This document shows, piece by piece, positions 52,531 through 64,000 of a stretch of DNA of 64,000 nt. The translations under genes and the position numbers were made by a program. Under the pieces are notes generated by a model. The model was not told where the DNA came from and did no database searches. It saw only the letters and a list, made by a program, of their open reading frames with translations. Source of the DNA: Sclerurus mexicanus (taxonomy: Eukaryota > Chordata > Aves > Passeriformes > Furnariidae); assembly GCA_013396755.1 (NCBI GenBank), contig VWZF01006010.1:1282797-1346796 (forward strand). Direction: 5' to 3'. The first letter of the stretch is position 1. Every line of letters begins with the position of its first letter.

Positions 52531-54377
52531 TACTCATTGTACTCTCTCTCAGTGGAGAATATTAGTCCTTTCACTTACAGCCCACCTATCCGATTTTCTG
52601 ATACACAAAATATCCTTTAGGTTTCCTGTGCTTTTATAAATGATACAACTCTCCCTTCTTTTAACTAAAATATAAATTCTGCATTTTTAAGGATAAACTG
52701 AACAGCCAGAAAGGGCAGAAGGCACTTATGCGTTTCTCTGAATGCCAATCGTGACGCAAATCTAAATCCCCTGGAATACACCATTCCTGATTTTCCCCAA
52801 ACAGGAGAAGGAGACTCTCCCTGTAGATACTGTTCCTTAGAACACCAAACAGTGTAGTAATTGATAGCAAGAGCCCTGAGACATGCATTAGAAAAAGGAT
52901 ATGCATATGTAATGATCTTGTAGTGCACGTGTAACCATCCTCCAGGACTGAACTGCAGCACACACTCTCCATGCTAATTTTTTTCCTCTCTATTCCATTA
53001 AAAATACACATGGCAACTACAAAAGCCACGATAAAATTCTTCCCAACTGATTAAGCAACGAAATAAATTGCGCCTCTGCAGCAAGTCAGACCTTTTTATG
53101 TACAAATACCAAAGCCCACGCTGTTATTCCTGATAAACTTCTTTACCAGTCTAACACAAAATTCAGGATAATGTTTAGCACTCGTGTTAATCAGGTGAAT
53201 TTACACGCCCAGTTTAACTGGAAGGTGCCCGCTGTGCTGCTGCTCTGGTGCAGTCGCTGCTCAGGTGCCCCCCTGCTCGCACAGCCTGACTTCCAGCAGC
53301 GACGTCTGCAGCTCACCAGTGTTTATGGAGCTCAGCCATCCCCACTGCTGCTGCTTAAACCCTGCACAATGGAACTGCTGCATCCCCCTGCAAAAACGGC
53401 ACGGTGGCAACGACAGGGAGCTGAGGCTAAATATAGCTCCTGCAGGCATATGCTGGGAATTAAATAGTACATTTTACCCCTCCCCAGCCCTAAATCAGTA
53501 AGCTTCAACAAGGAATCTCTAGTGAATACACACAGGAGCTCAGTAAATCCCCCTTAAGCTTACAAGGCATATTCTGAATCTGTGCTGGCTAAAAATAGCC
53601 ATGTTTATAATGAGAATGGAGATGTGAGCAGAATAATATTAAGTTTAAAGGCAGGCACGGTGTAGTCATTCCACATTAAAAAATAGGGTGAATCAAAGGT
53701 CATTCTGACAAACAGATACACAGGCTGACAGATAAAATATAATATACTGCAATCTTGCACTGAAGTGCATTCATCTCTCATTAAACCCCACAGTTGCTAA
53801 TTGCTGTTGCAGCCACACATTCACAAGTGATCTTGGGTGCATTTTTCAGCTGGAATACAAGTTGTTACTTCCAAAAGACAGGAGTATACAGCATTATTCC
53901 CCTGGGCAGTATTCCCTCCTAGAGTTTGAATCCCCTCTGGAAGCATTCAGGAAATATAATACATAACTCTTTTTGTAGTATTAATCACAGAATTCTGCCC
54001 TCTTTAATTGAAGGTAAATTGCCCCCAGGGTCCTGCTATTGCAGCCAGATGCCCAAGGGGCTGGTGCACGTTCTTAAGGGCCTCAGAGGTTGTAGCTCCA
54101 CCAGGGTGGATCCCAGCTCTGCTGACCACAGCCATCGCAGCACCTCCTTCTTGGCTGAGACACAGAGGAGAGATGAAAAACAATTTAAACACACGCAACT
54201 TTCATGTGGAATGTTCCCACTGCAAGGTTTCTGTCTGCTGACCCTGGACAGCAGAACCTGTCACAAAAACGTGTGCCAGGGAATTGGGAAGCCCTGCATG
54301 CTGTGCTGGGAGGACCTGAGGGGATGGAGGGGCAAGTCATCACACACGGGCCTCAATAATTTCCCTGCTTCTGAAAT

Positions 54378-54970
54378 CATAGAAGCATACAATGGTTTGG
54401 GTTGGAAGGGATCTTCAAGATCATCAAGTTCCAACCCCCTGCCATGGGCAGGGACACCTCCCACTATCCCAGGTTGCTCCAAGCCCCATCCAACCTGGCC
54501 TTGGACACTTCCAGGGATGGAGCATCCACAGCTTCTCTGGGAAACCTCTGCCAGGGCCTGCCCACCCTCTGGGTAAAGAATTTCTTCCTGATATCCAATC
54601 TAAACCTCCTCCCTATCAGTTTGAAGCCGTTCTCCCTTGTCCTGACACTCCAGGCCCTTGTAAATAGTCTCTCTCCCTGTTTCTTGCCACTCCCTTCAGG
54701 TACTGGAAGGTCACAATTAGGTCACCCCAGACCCTTCTCTTCTCCAGGCTAAACCATCTCAATTATCTCAGCCTTCCCTCCCAGCAGAGCTGCTCCATCC
54801 CTCTGATCACCTTGGTGTCTCCTCTGGACTCGCTCCAGCAGCTCCATGTCCTTCCTGTGCTGGGACCCCAGGGCTGGGGGCAGCTCTGCACGTGGGGTCT
54901 CACCTGAGCAGAGCAGAGGGGCATGGTCACCTCCCTGGACCTGCTGCCCACGCTGCTGTGGATAAATCCT
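54378..54970 (-). mobile_element. CR1 LINE 3' region (about 0.6 kb), antisense
   Basis: A long minus-strand CR1 copy. On the plus strand it starts 'tcatagaagcatacaatggt'. It runs through 'ccaaccccctgccatgggca', 'tgatatccaatctaaacctc', 'ggtcaccccagacccttctc' and 'ctcctctggactcgctccag' to about 54970. It lies in the same orientation as TRAPPC9. It overlaps the longest open frame of the window (216 codons from 53926 on the plus strand), which is therefore not a gene. Confidence 0.94.
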
Positions 54971-55859
54971 GCCCTAACTGTGAAGCAGGAGAGTCCAAAG
55001 AGAGAGAAAATGCAGGGATAGATGCTGATGAACAAATCACACACACACCTCTTTCAGAGGGGAAATTGCTCTATGCTGAGACCAGCAGCCCAGCCTGGGT
55101 CTCCCGGCAATGGCTGAGAACACGCTGGTTGCTGTAAAGAAACATCACTGAATGTATTTCCTCACCGAAACCTCTTCACTGCGTCCTGCAGGCCGAGTGC
55201 CCAGGAGTGAAACACGAGATGCTGACAGACTATGGAACTATGGAACACACCCATGACAGGGGGATAAAACCAGCTCGTGGGCACAAAGGTGCAAAGAACG
55301 TGTATCCAGCATAAACACCCCCCATGCCATGAAACCATGAATGAAACAACATCTGAAACCAGGCACAACCCAGAAAGAACATCAGGAAAAACCAGCAACG
55401 AGTGCTGAAGAAGTGACTGCCAGTTCAGAATGACACCTCTGATCAATCCACCATCCACAAGCAGGTCATGTCTCCCTTCTGAGAGAGCACTTTTTTAAAT
55501 TGCTATCCACCCCATCTGGCTGCTGCAGGCTCAGTCATATTCTGAGTTAAGCACAAGGGAGTTTTAAAAAGCTGGATGACACTGATAAGGTCTGAGGCTG
55601 AGTTTTCCCTGCCAACCTTCCCACCAAAGCAACACCATCAAGCCTGACTTGGCTCATATGAAACCACATGAAGTCCCTGGGTCACACAGTGAAGTTCCTC
55701 AGGTTTGATTTTTCACGCCAAACAGTTCTCCACTGTTTCACACTTCCTCAACACAGCCTGTCCCTTCTCTGTTCCTCCTCCTTCTACCAGGTCCCTTATG
55801 AGAAAAGGGGCCTAACATTGCACACAAAGTAAGGTAAGGGCAGAAGAAACTTTGTTTTG

Positions 55860-56690
55860 TTCTCCATTCCTTCACTGTCTAATATTCTATTCCTAAGATT
55901 CTATTTGCCTTTGGCATTGCTACTGGAAATTAAAGGAACAGCCACGTGGAATGTCCCGTGCCTTCACGACTTGCCCCCTGCACGGCAATGGTTAATTCAG
56001 AACCCATCACTGTGCCTTTGGAATTGAGACTCTATTTAGTTCATGTGCATTCCTTTACAATGCACATGTGGATCACTGCTGATCTTCACCTCAAATTTTA
56101 ACAACCTCCCTCTACTGCAGGGTAAGCCTGTAGTCCCTACGAGCAGGTTTCCATGTGCGCTGCCCTTGATAAACTTTGACACGTTCCTAATCACCGTAAT
56201 GCCCTGATCCTTCCGGGGCACGAACAGGCACAACACAGTCCCGATGAATTAGGCTGGAAACCACCCTCGAGTGAGTAAATGGGCCGTTTATCCCAACTTG
56301 AACCAGCTCCTGGACTCGTGATGGGACCTCCACTCTTATCTCACAGCACATTTGTCTCTCAAAGACTTTGGAAGTGTGTCAGGAAGCAATTGAGCAATAT
56401 CAGTGATATGTTCATGAGCTCCGAACGTGCCTCGAAGAACTCTGACAGATTTGCTCACCGTGACACTGCCCTTCATAAAACCCTTCTCAGCCTTCATAAA
56501 ACCCTTCTCAGCAGAATCCCAACACATGTGCCTTGTAATGAACTCTGCAGTTGCATTCCTGTTTTCATTGTGCTTACCAACAGTAACAAAACACCAGGGA
56601 ATATGAATATTCCAGGCAAAGAAGGAAAGGTCACATGCATCCCCCCTGTGGGCATATGGTCTGACACAGATCCAAAATATCACCACTGCC
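55860..56690 (-). mobile_element. Ancient CR1/L3-like LINE relic, antisense
   Basis: Several blocks match the antisense of old CR1/L3-type LINEs as I remember them: 'gattctatttgcctttggca', 'gttaattcagaacccatcac' (about 55990-56010), 'tcatgtgcattcctttacaa' (56041), and 'cctcgaagaactctgacaga' with 'cccttcataaaacccttctc' (about 56430-56490). Order and spacing agree with one continuous, strongly diverged element in antisense orientation. The ends are uncertain. This explains much of the open frame at 56279-56857. Confidence 0.6.
56470..56511. repeat. Two exact 21-bp tandem units
   Basis: A 21-base unit beginning 'ccttcataaaacccttctca' occurs twice head to tail without a mismatch, inside the old CR1/L3-like relic. 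Confidence 0.97.
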
Positions 56691-58159
56691 CAAGTAAGAA
56701 AAACATAGTTTCTATTTTAGAAATCCCATACAAATGGTTTCATGAAGATCTCAAATCCATTCAACTGTTCAAAAGTCTCCTGAAGAACCCAGCTCCCTTT
56801 ACTGCGCGTATACTTTTTATTCATAATATTACTGCGCTATACTCTGAAGAAAAATGATACTCACACCCTCAAAAGATAAAACAAATCCTCCTCTGCAATA
56901 GCTGCAGTACCCTAAAAAGAAACAATGCATCCAGCAATTCTGAGAAAAAATCAACTCTAACAGATAAGAGATCCTTGAAACCGAGTGATCCGGAGAGCTC
57001 CGTGGTGTTCTCGCGTTAAAGAACCCTCACTTTTTCAGGAATTTCTGTGATTAGAAGGGATAAGCCTAATAAGTGAATTTTCAAAAGCAGGTGCAAATGA
57101 AGAAAGGGGCTTTAAAACAGGAATGCTGGAACAACTTAATCAATGGATCTGTTTATTCAGCACAGACATGAACATGTATATAAAAATGGGAGACTGAGCA
57201 CTTTGGATTTTTCAGCTGCTCCTTGGGTTGGAAACAGCAGCTCCAGTAGCACAATCATTTTCAAAACCAGTAAAGCTACTGAGCTAAATTTATCACTGAT
57301 TCAATGAGCTTAATATGGAATGAATGTTGCAAATTGCTACTCCTCAATATGAGGATAAAAACTAACAGAATTTAAAAAAAAAACACTGAAAGTAGTTTTC
57401 AGGAATTAACACTTCAGAAATTGAATCCATCCTATAGTTTAGACAGAAACAGAACAGCAGCACTTTGCATTCTGATGTATCTCCTCCCTTTTTTCCCTGG
57501 GCAGGGTATTTGAAGGCCAGGATGCCGAGCAACCACATTATTAAAACTACTACTATTGCCACTACTTGCATCTGTATTCTTCACACAGATCAATTATACC
57601 CTAAAAATAACAGATCACCTTACAAAAATAACATAGGAAGAAAAGCATGTTGTTACTTTGGAGCTTTCTCCCTCCAACAAACCACATTCTCCAAAGTCAA
57701 GCAAAGGGCATTACCTTGAGGTTCAGGAACTCACCACTAAGCTGGGAATTCAGCAGCAGGTTGAGAGGTCTCTTCCTGAGGGAAACATGATTAATCTAAA
57801 TTCAAAAATCTATGCTGTGAAGCCACTTAAAATCATCATGTGCCCATAAACCAGGAGAATTCTCTACTTTGTAAGAGAGGGAACAGAAATGCTTATTTCT
57901 GTGCAAATAGGAAACAATCTCTGACTCCTTCCTTTATTCTCCAAGACACTCAAGAACTTCGCACACATTTCTTCATCTTCCACCAACGACTTACACATAA
58001 ATAAAATTTCAGGATAAAACTTCCTTATGTGACCGCTTTACTCCGGAGGGATCTCCAGTGGTGAACTGACCTAATCAAATGCTAAAATTCACAATATTTT
58101 TACAGAACGTGTATGTACACCTCTTACATACCACTATACACATACTAAGGAGTGCTTGG

Positions 58160-58272
58160 AGGATGCTCTTAGTGACTTGGTTCAGTTTTATGTAGGCTTG
58201 AGAGGACCAGGGAGTTGGACTCAATGATCCTTACAGGTCCCTTATGATTTCAGATATTCTATGATTCCATGA
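58160..58272 (+). mobile_element. CR1 LINE 3' end fragment
   Basis: It matches a CR1 3' end through 'cagggagttggactcaatga', 'tccttacaggtcccttatga' and the terminal 'atattctatgattcc'. A GGAT microsatellite follows a few bases later, a common arrangement at CR1 3' ends. Confidence 0.85.
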
Positions 58273-58280
58273 AATAAGAT

Positions 58281-58301
58281 GATTGGATGGATGGATGGAT
58301 G
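58281..58301. repeat. (GGAT)n microsatellite
   Basis: A short tetranucleotide run ('gattggatggatggatggat') eight bases after a CR1 3' end. Confidence 0.9.
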
Positions 58302-60670
58302 TGGTACCTGATCTGTAAACCACTAATTTGATTTTATTAGGGGCGCTAACTTGATTTCCAGCCTAAGTGGTTAGCACACACTTAAAAGGATTACAAATGC
58401 TTATTTAAAAAACACACTGAGTCAGCTCCGAGAACTTCATAAATATGCAGCAGGAAACTCCCAAACAGTGACTCATAACTTCAGAGGTTTAAAACAGACA
58501 CAGAATCACAAATTTTCCAACTGTTACTCATACTCCATTAAATCCTAAGCCAAAAGCGTCCTGGCTCCTGTGAATTCCACTTGACCAGCCAGTGAGCTGC
58601 ACAGAAATAAGAGCACCATGGGAAAAATACAACCAAAATCAGCAAACTGGGACGAGTGCTGACTCCTCGCAGCTTTTGGGGAACACTATTTCAAATAAAC
58701 AGACATTGAACGGTGATTCTTTCCCTTACAACTGATGCACGGATGGATTTTGTATTCACCTTATGAATGGATGAATGACTGACTGAGCCAAACAAAACAA
58801 AACAAACGAGGAAAAAAACCCACCTTTGACAACTTTTTACCTAGAAAGAAGGGAAATGAGCCACAGATGATCTGCCAACATGCAAGGATCTCTCGGTTTG
58901 TTCTCCACAGAACTCCACTCGTGTATAACTATTGGAAGTTGCAAGTCAACAAAGCTGGCCCAGCCCTGCTCAGACAATGCCCCGACACCCCCTGGCACCT
59001 GTTCCTACAGAACTCTGGCACTGAGAATACAAGTTCAGTGTCTGCTAAATACCACCAGAATGCTCCCGTTCCACCTTGAGATGTGCCTTTTTTCATTTTA
59101 ACAGCATTAAAAACATGCCGTTCCTATAAACACAGTGGCAAGAATGCCTTAGAAATTCATTTTCTCAGATCTCAGTAAAATACTGCCTTTTTTTGGTCAG
59201 AAATCTTTTCACCAAAAGGCAAGCTGGTGTGTCCACAATGTAAAACCCAGGGAAATGTTAATATTTCCCGGTTATTGCAACAGCACCAACCACCTAAAAG
59301 ACAGGAAGAACTTTTGGTACCGTCCCACTCAGTCAAAAGAAACACAGTACCCTACCCTTGGAACATCCCTATGGAATCCTAAGTTTTCAGATAAAAAAGA
59401 GATGGGGGCAAAAGGCAACTCAAAAGAATTACGATGGAATGTTAATTTTATTTTTTAACTCAAATGTATTCAACCTGAATGATGAGGCTTTGTTTCATAT
59501 AAAACAAAACCTTTTTTTTCTCACGGTAGTTCGTTTAGGGGATTTTTGGTGTCTGTTTTTTGTGGGTTTTATTTCAAGACGTGAGTAATGACGTGAAAAT
59601 TAGATTTGGTTATTCAAAGTATCAACATACGCCATTTCAGCGTCTCAGAACTCCTCCTTTGCCCACTCCACCTTTTTAAAGCTAAATCATTAAATCAGGT
59701 GAGGCTCCAATTTCTTACTTGCTCAACAGCGTTCCCTTCCCGGTGACACGGCTCCTTTGGGCTGCTGACCAGGAGAATTCTGAGCACTGAGAATGGCACA
59801 CCCGGGTTCCCTCAGCTTTTCGGAACACAGCGAGGAACTGGAACATTTAACACTCAACAACAGGTTGGCAATACATTTGGATGGCACTCTCTTTAATAGA
59901 AGGGAAAGAGTAGCCAAAACCTGCTTTCAAAGTCAAGCAACAATGAGGCATAAATAGTTGACTCCATATTCGTGCATCTAGATGACAAGTGTCACACCCT
60001 GCTTTAACAAAATAATAAGATTATAAAGAATCAAGTTGTTCTTGTCCATCTCTAGCATTTTAATTTTATCACACCAAATGGTAAACAATCTGTTTGGCAA
60101 CTTCTGATCTATTTTTACCAGGTAACAGGAGGGTAACTTTTCCCTATTGAAATAAAGACACAGAAGAAATCAGTTTAAATATATGAACGTGGCAGCTTTA
60201 ATATAGGAAAAGTGTAAATTACTCCTAAGGTCTCTGCTTGAGGGCTGATTTGTAATTGTTTGCCTAAGGCAACCTATCTGCATTCAACCCTTATCAGAGA
60301 AAAAGGAACCCAAATGGATTTAAAAAAGGAAATCAACTTTTCCAAAACAGACAAGAGTTTGGAAAAATACAAGTTATTAGACTGACGTGTCGTATTTCAA
60401 ATATGAGATAATACATTTGTGCCAAGGTGACTGCAGTAGGCACAAAATGCTAAAAATAAAGTATCCAAGTTTAAAATACCAGAGGATAAAATGAACCACA
60501 ACATTACGATGAGACCCGAAGTCAGCCAAAACTTTGAGACAATTATCTAGACTTCTCTCTCCTAAAATCCTCTTTATGCATCCACTAGAAGTTACCATCT
60601 TCTGAGAACTGGTGCCATTTAAAAACAAATAAATAGAAAATAGATCAGAATTAATTAATTATTGATTAAA

Positions 60671-60866
60671 TCATGAGGAAGCACTTCATTATTGTCAGCA
60701 CAGTAAAATGTTAGAACAGGTTGCCCAAAGAGCTTGTGAATGTCCATTCCTGGAGACACTCTGGCCCATGGCTGTGAGGAACCTGCTCCAGCTGGCCATG
60801 CTCAGACCAGCAGTGTGGGACTAGTCCACCTCCAGAGGTCCTTCCCAGGAGGAACGATGCTGTGAC
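60671..60866 (+). mobile_element. CR1 LINE 3' end fragment
   Basis: Blocks typical of a CR1 3' end are present: 'catgaggaagcacttcatta', 'agaacaggttgcccaaagag', 'tccattcctggagacactct' and 'cacctccagaggtccttccc'. The 3' tail is diverged. The copy is 5'-truncated and moderately old. Confidence 0.85.
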
Positions 60867-63458
60867 AGTGACCTGGGAGGTGCCCTCCATCCACTGCCAT
60901 TCACTTCCCTCGTATCAGACTAGAGACAGGCCAAAGGAACATCCCCCTCAAGAGCACAGCCATGCCATCCTTAGCACCCCCTGCTCCACTTGGAAAAGCC
61001 GCAGGACTTTGCCACGTTACTCACTATGTAAGTCCATTCCATCACCAGACTGGGATGATGATCCAATTCTTGCTATTCCCACACGGCTGAAGTCCAGGCT
61101 TCCCCACAGCAGAGCTCCCATCCTTTCAGCCATTCCTTTTTCCCTTTTCTCACTCCTCGCTTGCAAACCTTTCCCTCTCAGCCTTCTGATCTGCCTCCCC
61201 AGAAGGGAAAACCTCTCTCCCCATGCAGAAGGTTCAGAACACTCCCTATGCATCAGCCTGGGCAAGCCAGCAAGGACGTTCTTGCCACCTTCTGTGCCAC
61301 CCAGACAAACCTTGGCACGACCTGCAGCTCCCCTTACCCGGACACACCGGAGCTGGATCTGTAACCCAGGTGAGTGAGGGCACAATTTGAGGCATTCTAA
61401 TCAACTTCAGCACTTTAAACAGGGCTGTGGACGACAGTCTGCACCATTTTAAATATATCCCCAATTAATAAAACTGAATTGCTCATGCCCCCAGGCACTG
61501 AAATGCAGCTTCTCTGCTGGATTGCTGGAGTCCACGTCCATCACCACCTTGTGCTGCTCTGCAATTTTTCAGGGTGCTCCACCAAAGCACATGGTCGAGC
61601 AGAAGAACTCCCCAGCCCCTGTAGCACCTGCAGTCTGCAGGCCAGGCTTCAGTCTCCCTGACCTCTCATGTGTTCAGGGAAACATATGAGAAACAGATTT
61701 TATTAAAGTTTTCTTCTTAATTTTGCTCTAGTTCAATTCTTTCAGCTAAATGAGACAAAGGAAGAGATCCAACGGTAGGACCAGAAAGTGTTCATGCAAG
61801 ATCATATAAAAGCATGGTGCAGTTAAACAGCATTTCAGCGTGTTTCTCCTTTTACTATTTCAAACCTATAGGCAGAAAAAGGAGAAGGAAAAATGATAAG
61901 ACAACTCCTAGAAATTTAAATAAAAATGGGGTTGCTTTTGACATGCATAAATTCCACCTTTTCCACTTCCAGGATTGCCGGTTGTCTTGAATTTTGTCAC
62001 AGGAGACTCCCAGTTTTGATAGACCTGTCATGTGCCCTGTCAAACAAGTTTGCCAGACATTGTAAAATGTGTAGAGGGAAGTCTTTCCCTCCCGGGGTGG
62101 GGATGACAGCTCTACGAATGACGTCAAGGCAAACTGCTGTTCTGCAGAGCAAACACATGGCGAGTTATTACACACCACTCACCCACTGCCCTCGTTACTC
62201 AGCTCTTTCAGGCCTTGCTCTCCCTCCTTCCAGCGTCAAATTTAATTATTTCACTTTTTCCTAGGCTAGTTAAAAAGATAAAGAAAGGCCAACGCAATAT
62301 ACACTTAAGTTTGGCAATTGCAGTGAGAATAATTAGGGTGTTGAGCCATTTTCCGTATAATGGAGATTATAATAGAAACTGAAACACCCAAATGTCCTAT
62401 AAGTGGCTGAGTGCTTTCACTGATTCTCTTCAAATTATAACACCATGTTTTACATACTCCCACACTGGGAACTGGTTCTTTGAAATGTTTGATGCAATAA
62501 TCAATGCACGAACATGTAAATATAAATAAAAAATAAATCCTGGTTTGTACTAACAGTTCTAATACAAACCCACACCTTAAAAAGCTACAAATCAATACAA
62601 TAATCCAAAGAACAGATGCTTCCTACTTCAATTTTTTTGCATCAGAGGATGCAGCTCCTGACTATCTCTCAGTACTTGCTGTGGTGCCTTTCTCTTCAAA
62701 ACCACTTAAGGCAGCGTGTTTTTAGTGCTCATTTACTGCTCTTTCTTTCAGTTAAACGAGACCACTACACAACATATCCAAAGCTTTCCTTGGTGGAACC
62801 CCCTGCTCACCTAAACTTACCGAGATTCACTGCCATGATCTAGAATTAAAGAGAATTAGAATTAATCTTTGTCCTACCTAAGATGGCACAGTCTGCAGAG
62901 AAAGGTTCTGAGTTCATACTCACAGAAGTGGCCACACAGAGTAACCAGAACAGGATGCCTAAAGAACAGAGCAGGAACTCAAAATACCTCTCAACCCGCT
63001 CTCCAGGTGACAAATAGGATGAGATTCCTTGAAACAAAGCTTGAATTCCGCACATTTAGTAACCTCTCTGAACCTCTTTACTCTGACCCTGGTCAAGGTT
63101 TCCCTGAATCAAGAAACAGTTCCCCCATCTCCCTCCTTCAAGTGTTTCTTCGCATCTTCAAAGAACTCCAGCACGTGAAGCACGTGGGCTGTGAAGCACC
63201 GACTTCAAAAGCAAAAGAAAAGCCTGGTCCCCAGTTTACTGGACACGCTCCTGTGTCCAGAACTTCTGTACTACCATTTCTACCTCAGTGTCCAACAGTG
63301 ACATCAGGCTCAGCAGGACGCTGTGGCCCAGATCTGGAACTGGCATCATGTTTGCCATCTCTCAATCAGTCCTCGGGCACAGGGAGGGCTGAAAGCAGGA
63401 GGTGACAAGCTACAGCTGGTTGGGTTCACTCCTGCCACGTTGTTTTCCAGATTAAATA

Positions 63459-63834
63459 TTTCAGCCTGGAAAACAGAAGCCTCCAGGGTGACCTAATTGT
63501 GGCCTTCCAGGACCTGAAAGAAGCTGCAGGAAAGATGGAGAGGAACTTTTTACAAGGGCACGTAGTGACAGGACAAGGGGGAATGGCTTCAAACTGACAG
63601 AGAGTAGGTTTGGAATGAACCCTAGGAAGAAATTCCTTGCTGGGAGGGTGGGCAGGCCCTGGCACAGGTTGCCCAGAGAAGCTGTGGCTTCCTCATCCCT
63701 GGAAGTGTCCAAGGGCAGGTTGGATGGGGACTGGAACTACCTGGGCTAGTGAAAGGTGTTCCTGAACACAGCAGGGGTTGGAACAAGATGATCTTGAAAG
63801 TCCCTTCCAACCCAAATTCCTCTGTGATCCTATG
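63459..63834 (+). mobile_element. CR1 LINE 3' region
   Basis: A CR1 copy running from 'tttcagcctggaaaacagaa' through 'agggtgacctaattgtggcc', 'ggcaggccctggcacaggtt' and 'tacctgggctagtgaaaggt' to the 3' terminus 'ctctgtgatcctatg', where a single N follows. Part of it (63522-63686) is repeated almost exactly after the N. Confidence 0.94.
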
Positions 63835-63835
63835 N
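63835..63835. other. Single undetermined base (N), probable assembly join
   Basis: The only N in the window sits exactly between the 3' terminus of one CR1 copy and a repeat of that copy's middle. This is what a forced contig join or a minimal gap placeholder would look like. Confidence 0.8.
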
Positions 63836-64000
63836 AGCTGCAGGAAAGATGGAGAGGAACTTTTTACAAGGGCACGTAGTGACAGGACAAGGGGGAATGG
63901 CTTCAAACTGACAGAGAGGAGGTTTGGAATGAACCCTAGGAAGAAATTACTTGCTGGGAGGGTGGGCAGGCCCTGGCACAGGTTGCCCAGAGAAGCTGTG
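63836..64000 (+). mobile_element. Second copy of the CR1 segment, cut by the window edge
   Basis: This stretch repeats 63522-63686 with an exact 314-base offset, no indels and two substitutions in 165 bases (63605 t to 63919 g; 63635 c to 63949 a). It starts inside the element, not at a natural end, directly after the N. Confidence 0.93.

Larger units (their letters stand above)
45382..64000 (-). other. TRAPPC9: TRAPPC9 intron, partial (upstream side, at least 18.6 kb)
   Basis: This is the sequence upstream of the exon at 45381, read on the minus strand. The preceding TRAPPC9 coding segment, expected to end with residues like DYSHVK, was not found by eye, so the intron probably extends past the right edge. 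It holds CR1 copies at 52.45, 54.38-54.97, 58.16, 60.67 and 63.46-64.0 kb and an old CR1/L3-like relic at about 55.86-56.69 kb. In 45.4-52.4, 56.9-58.1, 58.3-60.6 and 60.9-63.4 kb nothing beyond ordinary intron is recognised. Confidence 0.78.

Noticed and set aside
53926..54576. Plus-strand open frame of 216 codons, the longest in the window
   Set aside because: Its second half lies on the antisense of the CR1 copy at 54378-54970, and the first half resembles nothing known. CR1 antisense sequence often stays open.
61017..61385. Minus-strand open frame followed by a GTGAGT-like donor near 61020, considered as the upstream TRAPPC9 exon
   Set aside because: The translation does not resemble the TRAPPC9 sequence expected before TLEAILNF, and the plus strand is equally open.

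Overview
The window looks like bird nuclear DNA. It is AT-leaning and intron-like, lacks any dense gene arrangement, and carries many 3'-end fragments of CR1 retrotransposons, the dominant interspersed repeat of avian genomes. No prokaryotic operon, RNA gene, CRISPR array or viral gene was recognised. Species cannot be told from the sequence alone.

One gene is recognised: TRAPPC9 (NIBP, the Trs120 family subunit of the TRAPPII vesicle-tethering complex), read on the minus strand. Two consecutive internal exons from the C-terminal part of the protein are present: 45239-45381 (143 nt) and 36477-36587 (111 nt). They have canonical splice sites and matching phase (a serine codon is split 2+1), and the joined translation reads straight through in TRAPPC9 sequence. 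The rest is intron: at least 18.6 kb upstream of the first exon (45382-64000), a complete 8,651-bp intron between the exons (36588-45238), and at least 36.4 kb downstream of the second exon (1-36476). Neither the preceding nor the following TRAPPC9 exon could be found by eye, so both probably lie outside the window.

The introns hold CR1 fragments of several ages. Most are on the plus strand, antisense to TRAPPC9. There is a dense cluster at 13.8-15.6 kb, including one CR1 inserted into another, and longer copies at 25.35-25.86, 54.38-54.97 and 63.46-64.0 kb. An older, diverged CR1/L3-like relic lies near 55.86-56.69 kb. There are also microsatellites, homopolymer runs, a 94-bp tandem duplication at 35.1-35.3 kb, and a single N at 63835 followed by a near-exact repeat of the preceding CR1 segment, which looks like an assembly join.

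No undescribed system was found. The most useful leads are the possible assembly duplication at the right end, the nested CR1s, a frame-preserving 39-nt cryptic exon candidate next to the TRAPPC9 exon, and the ancient LINE relic that underlies an apparent 192-codon ORF.
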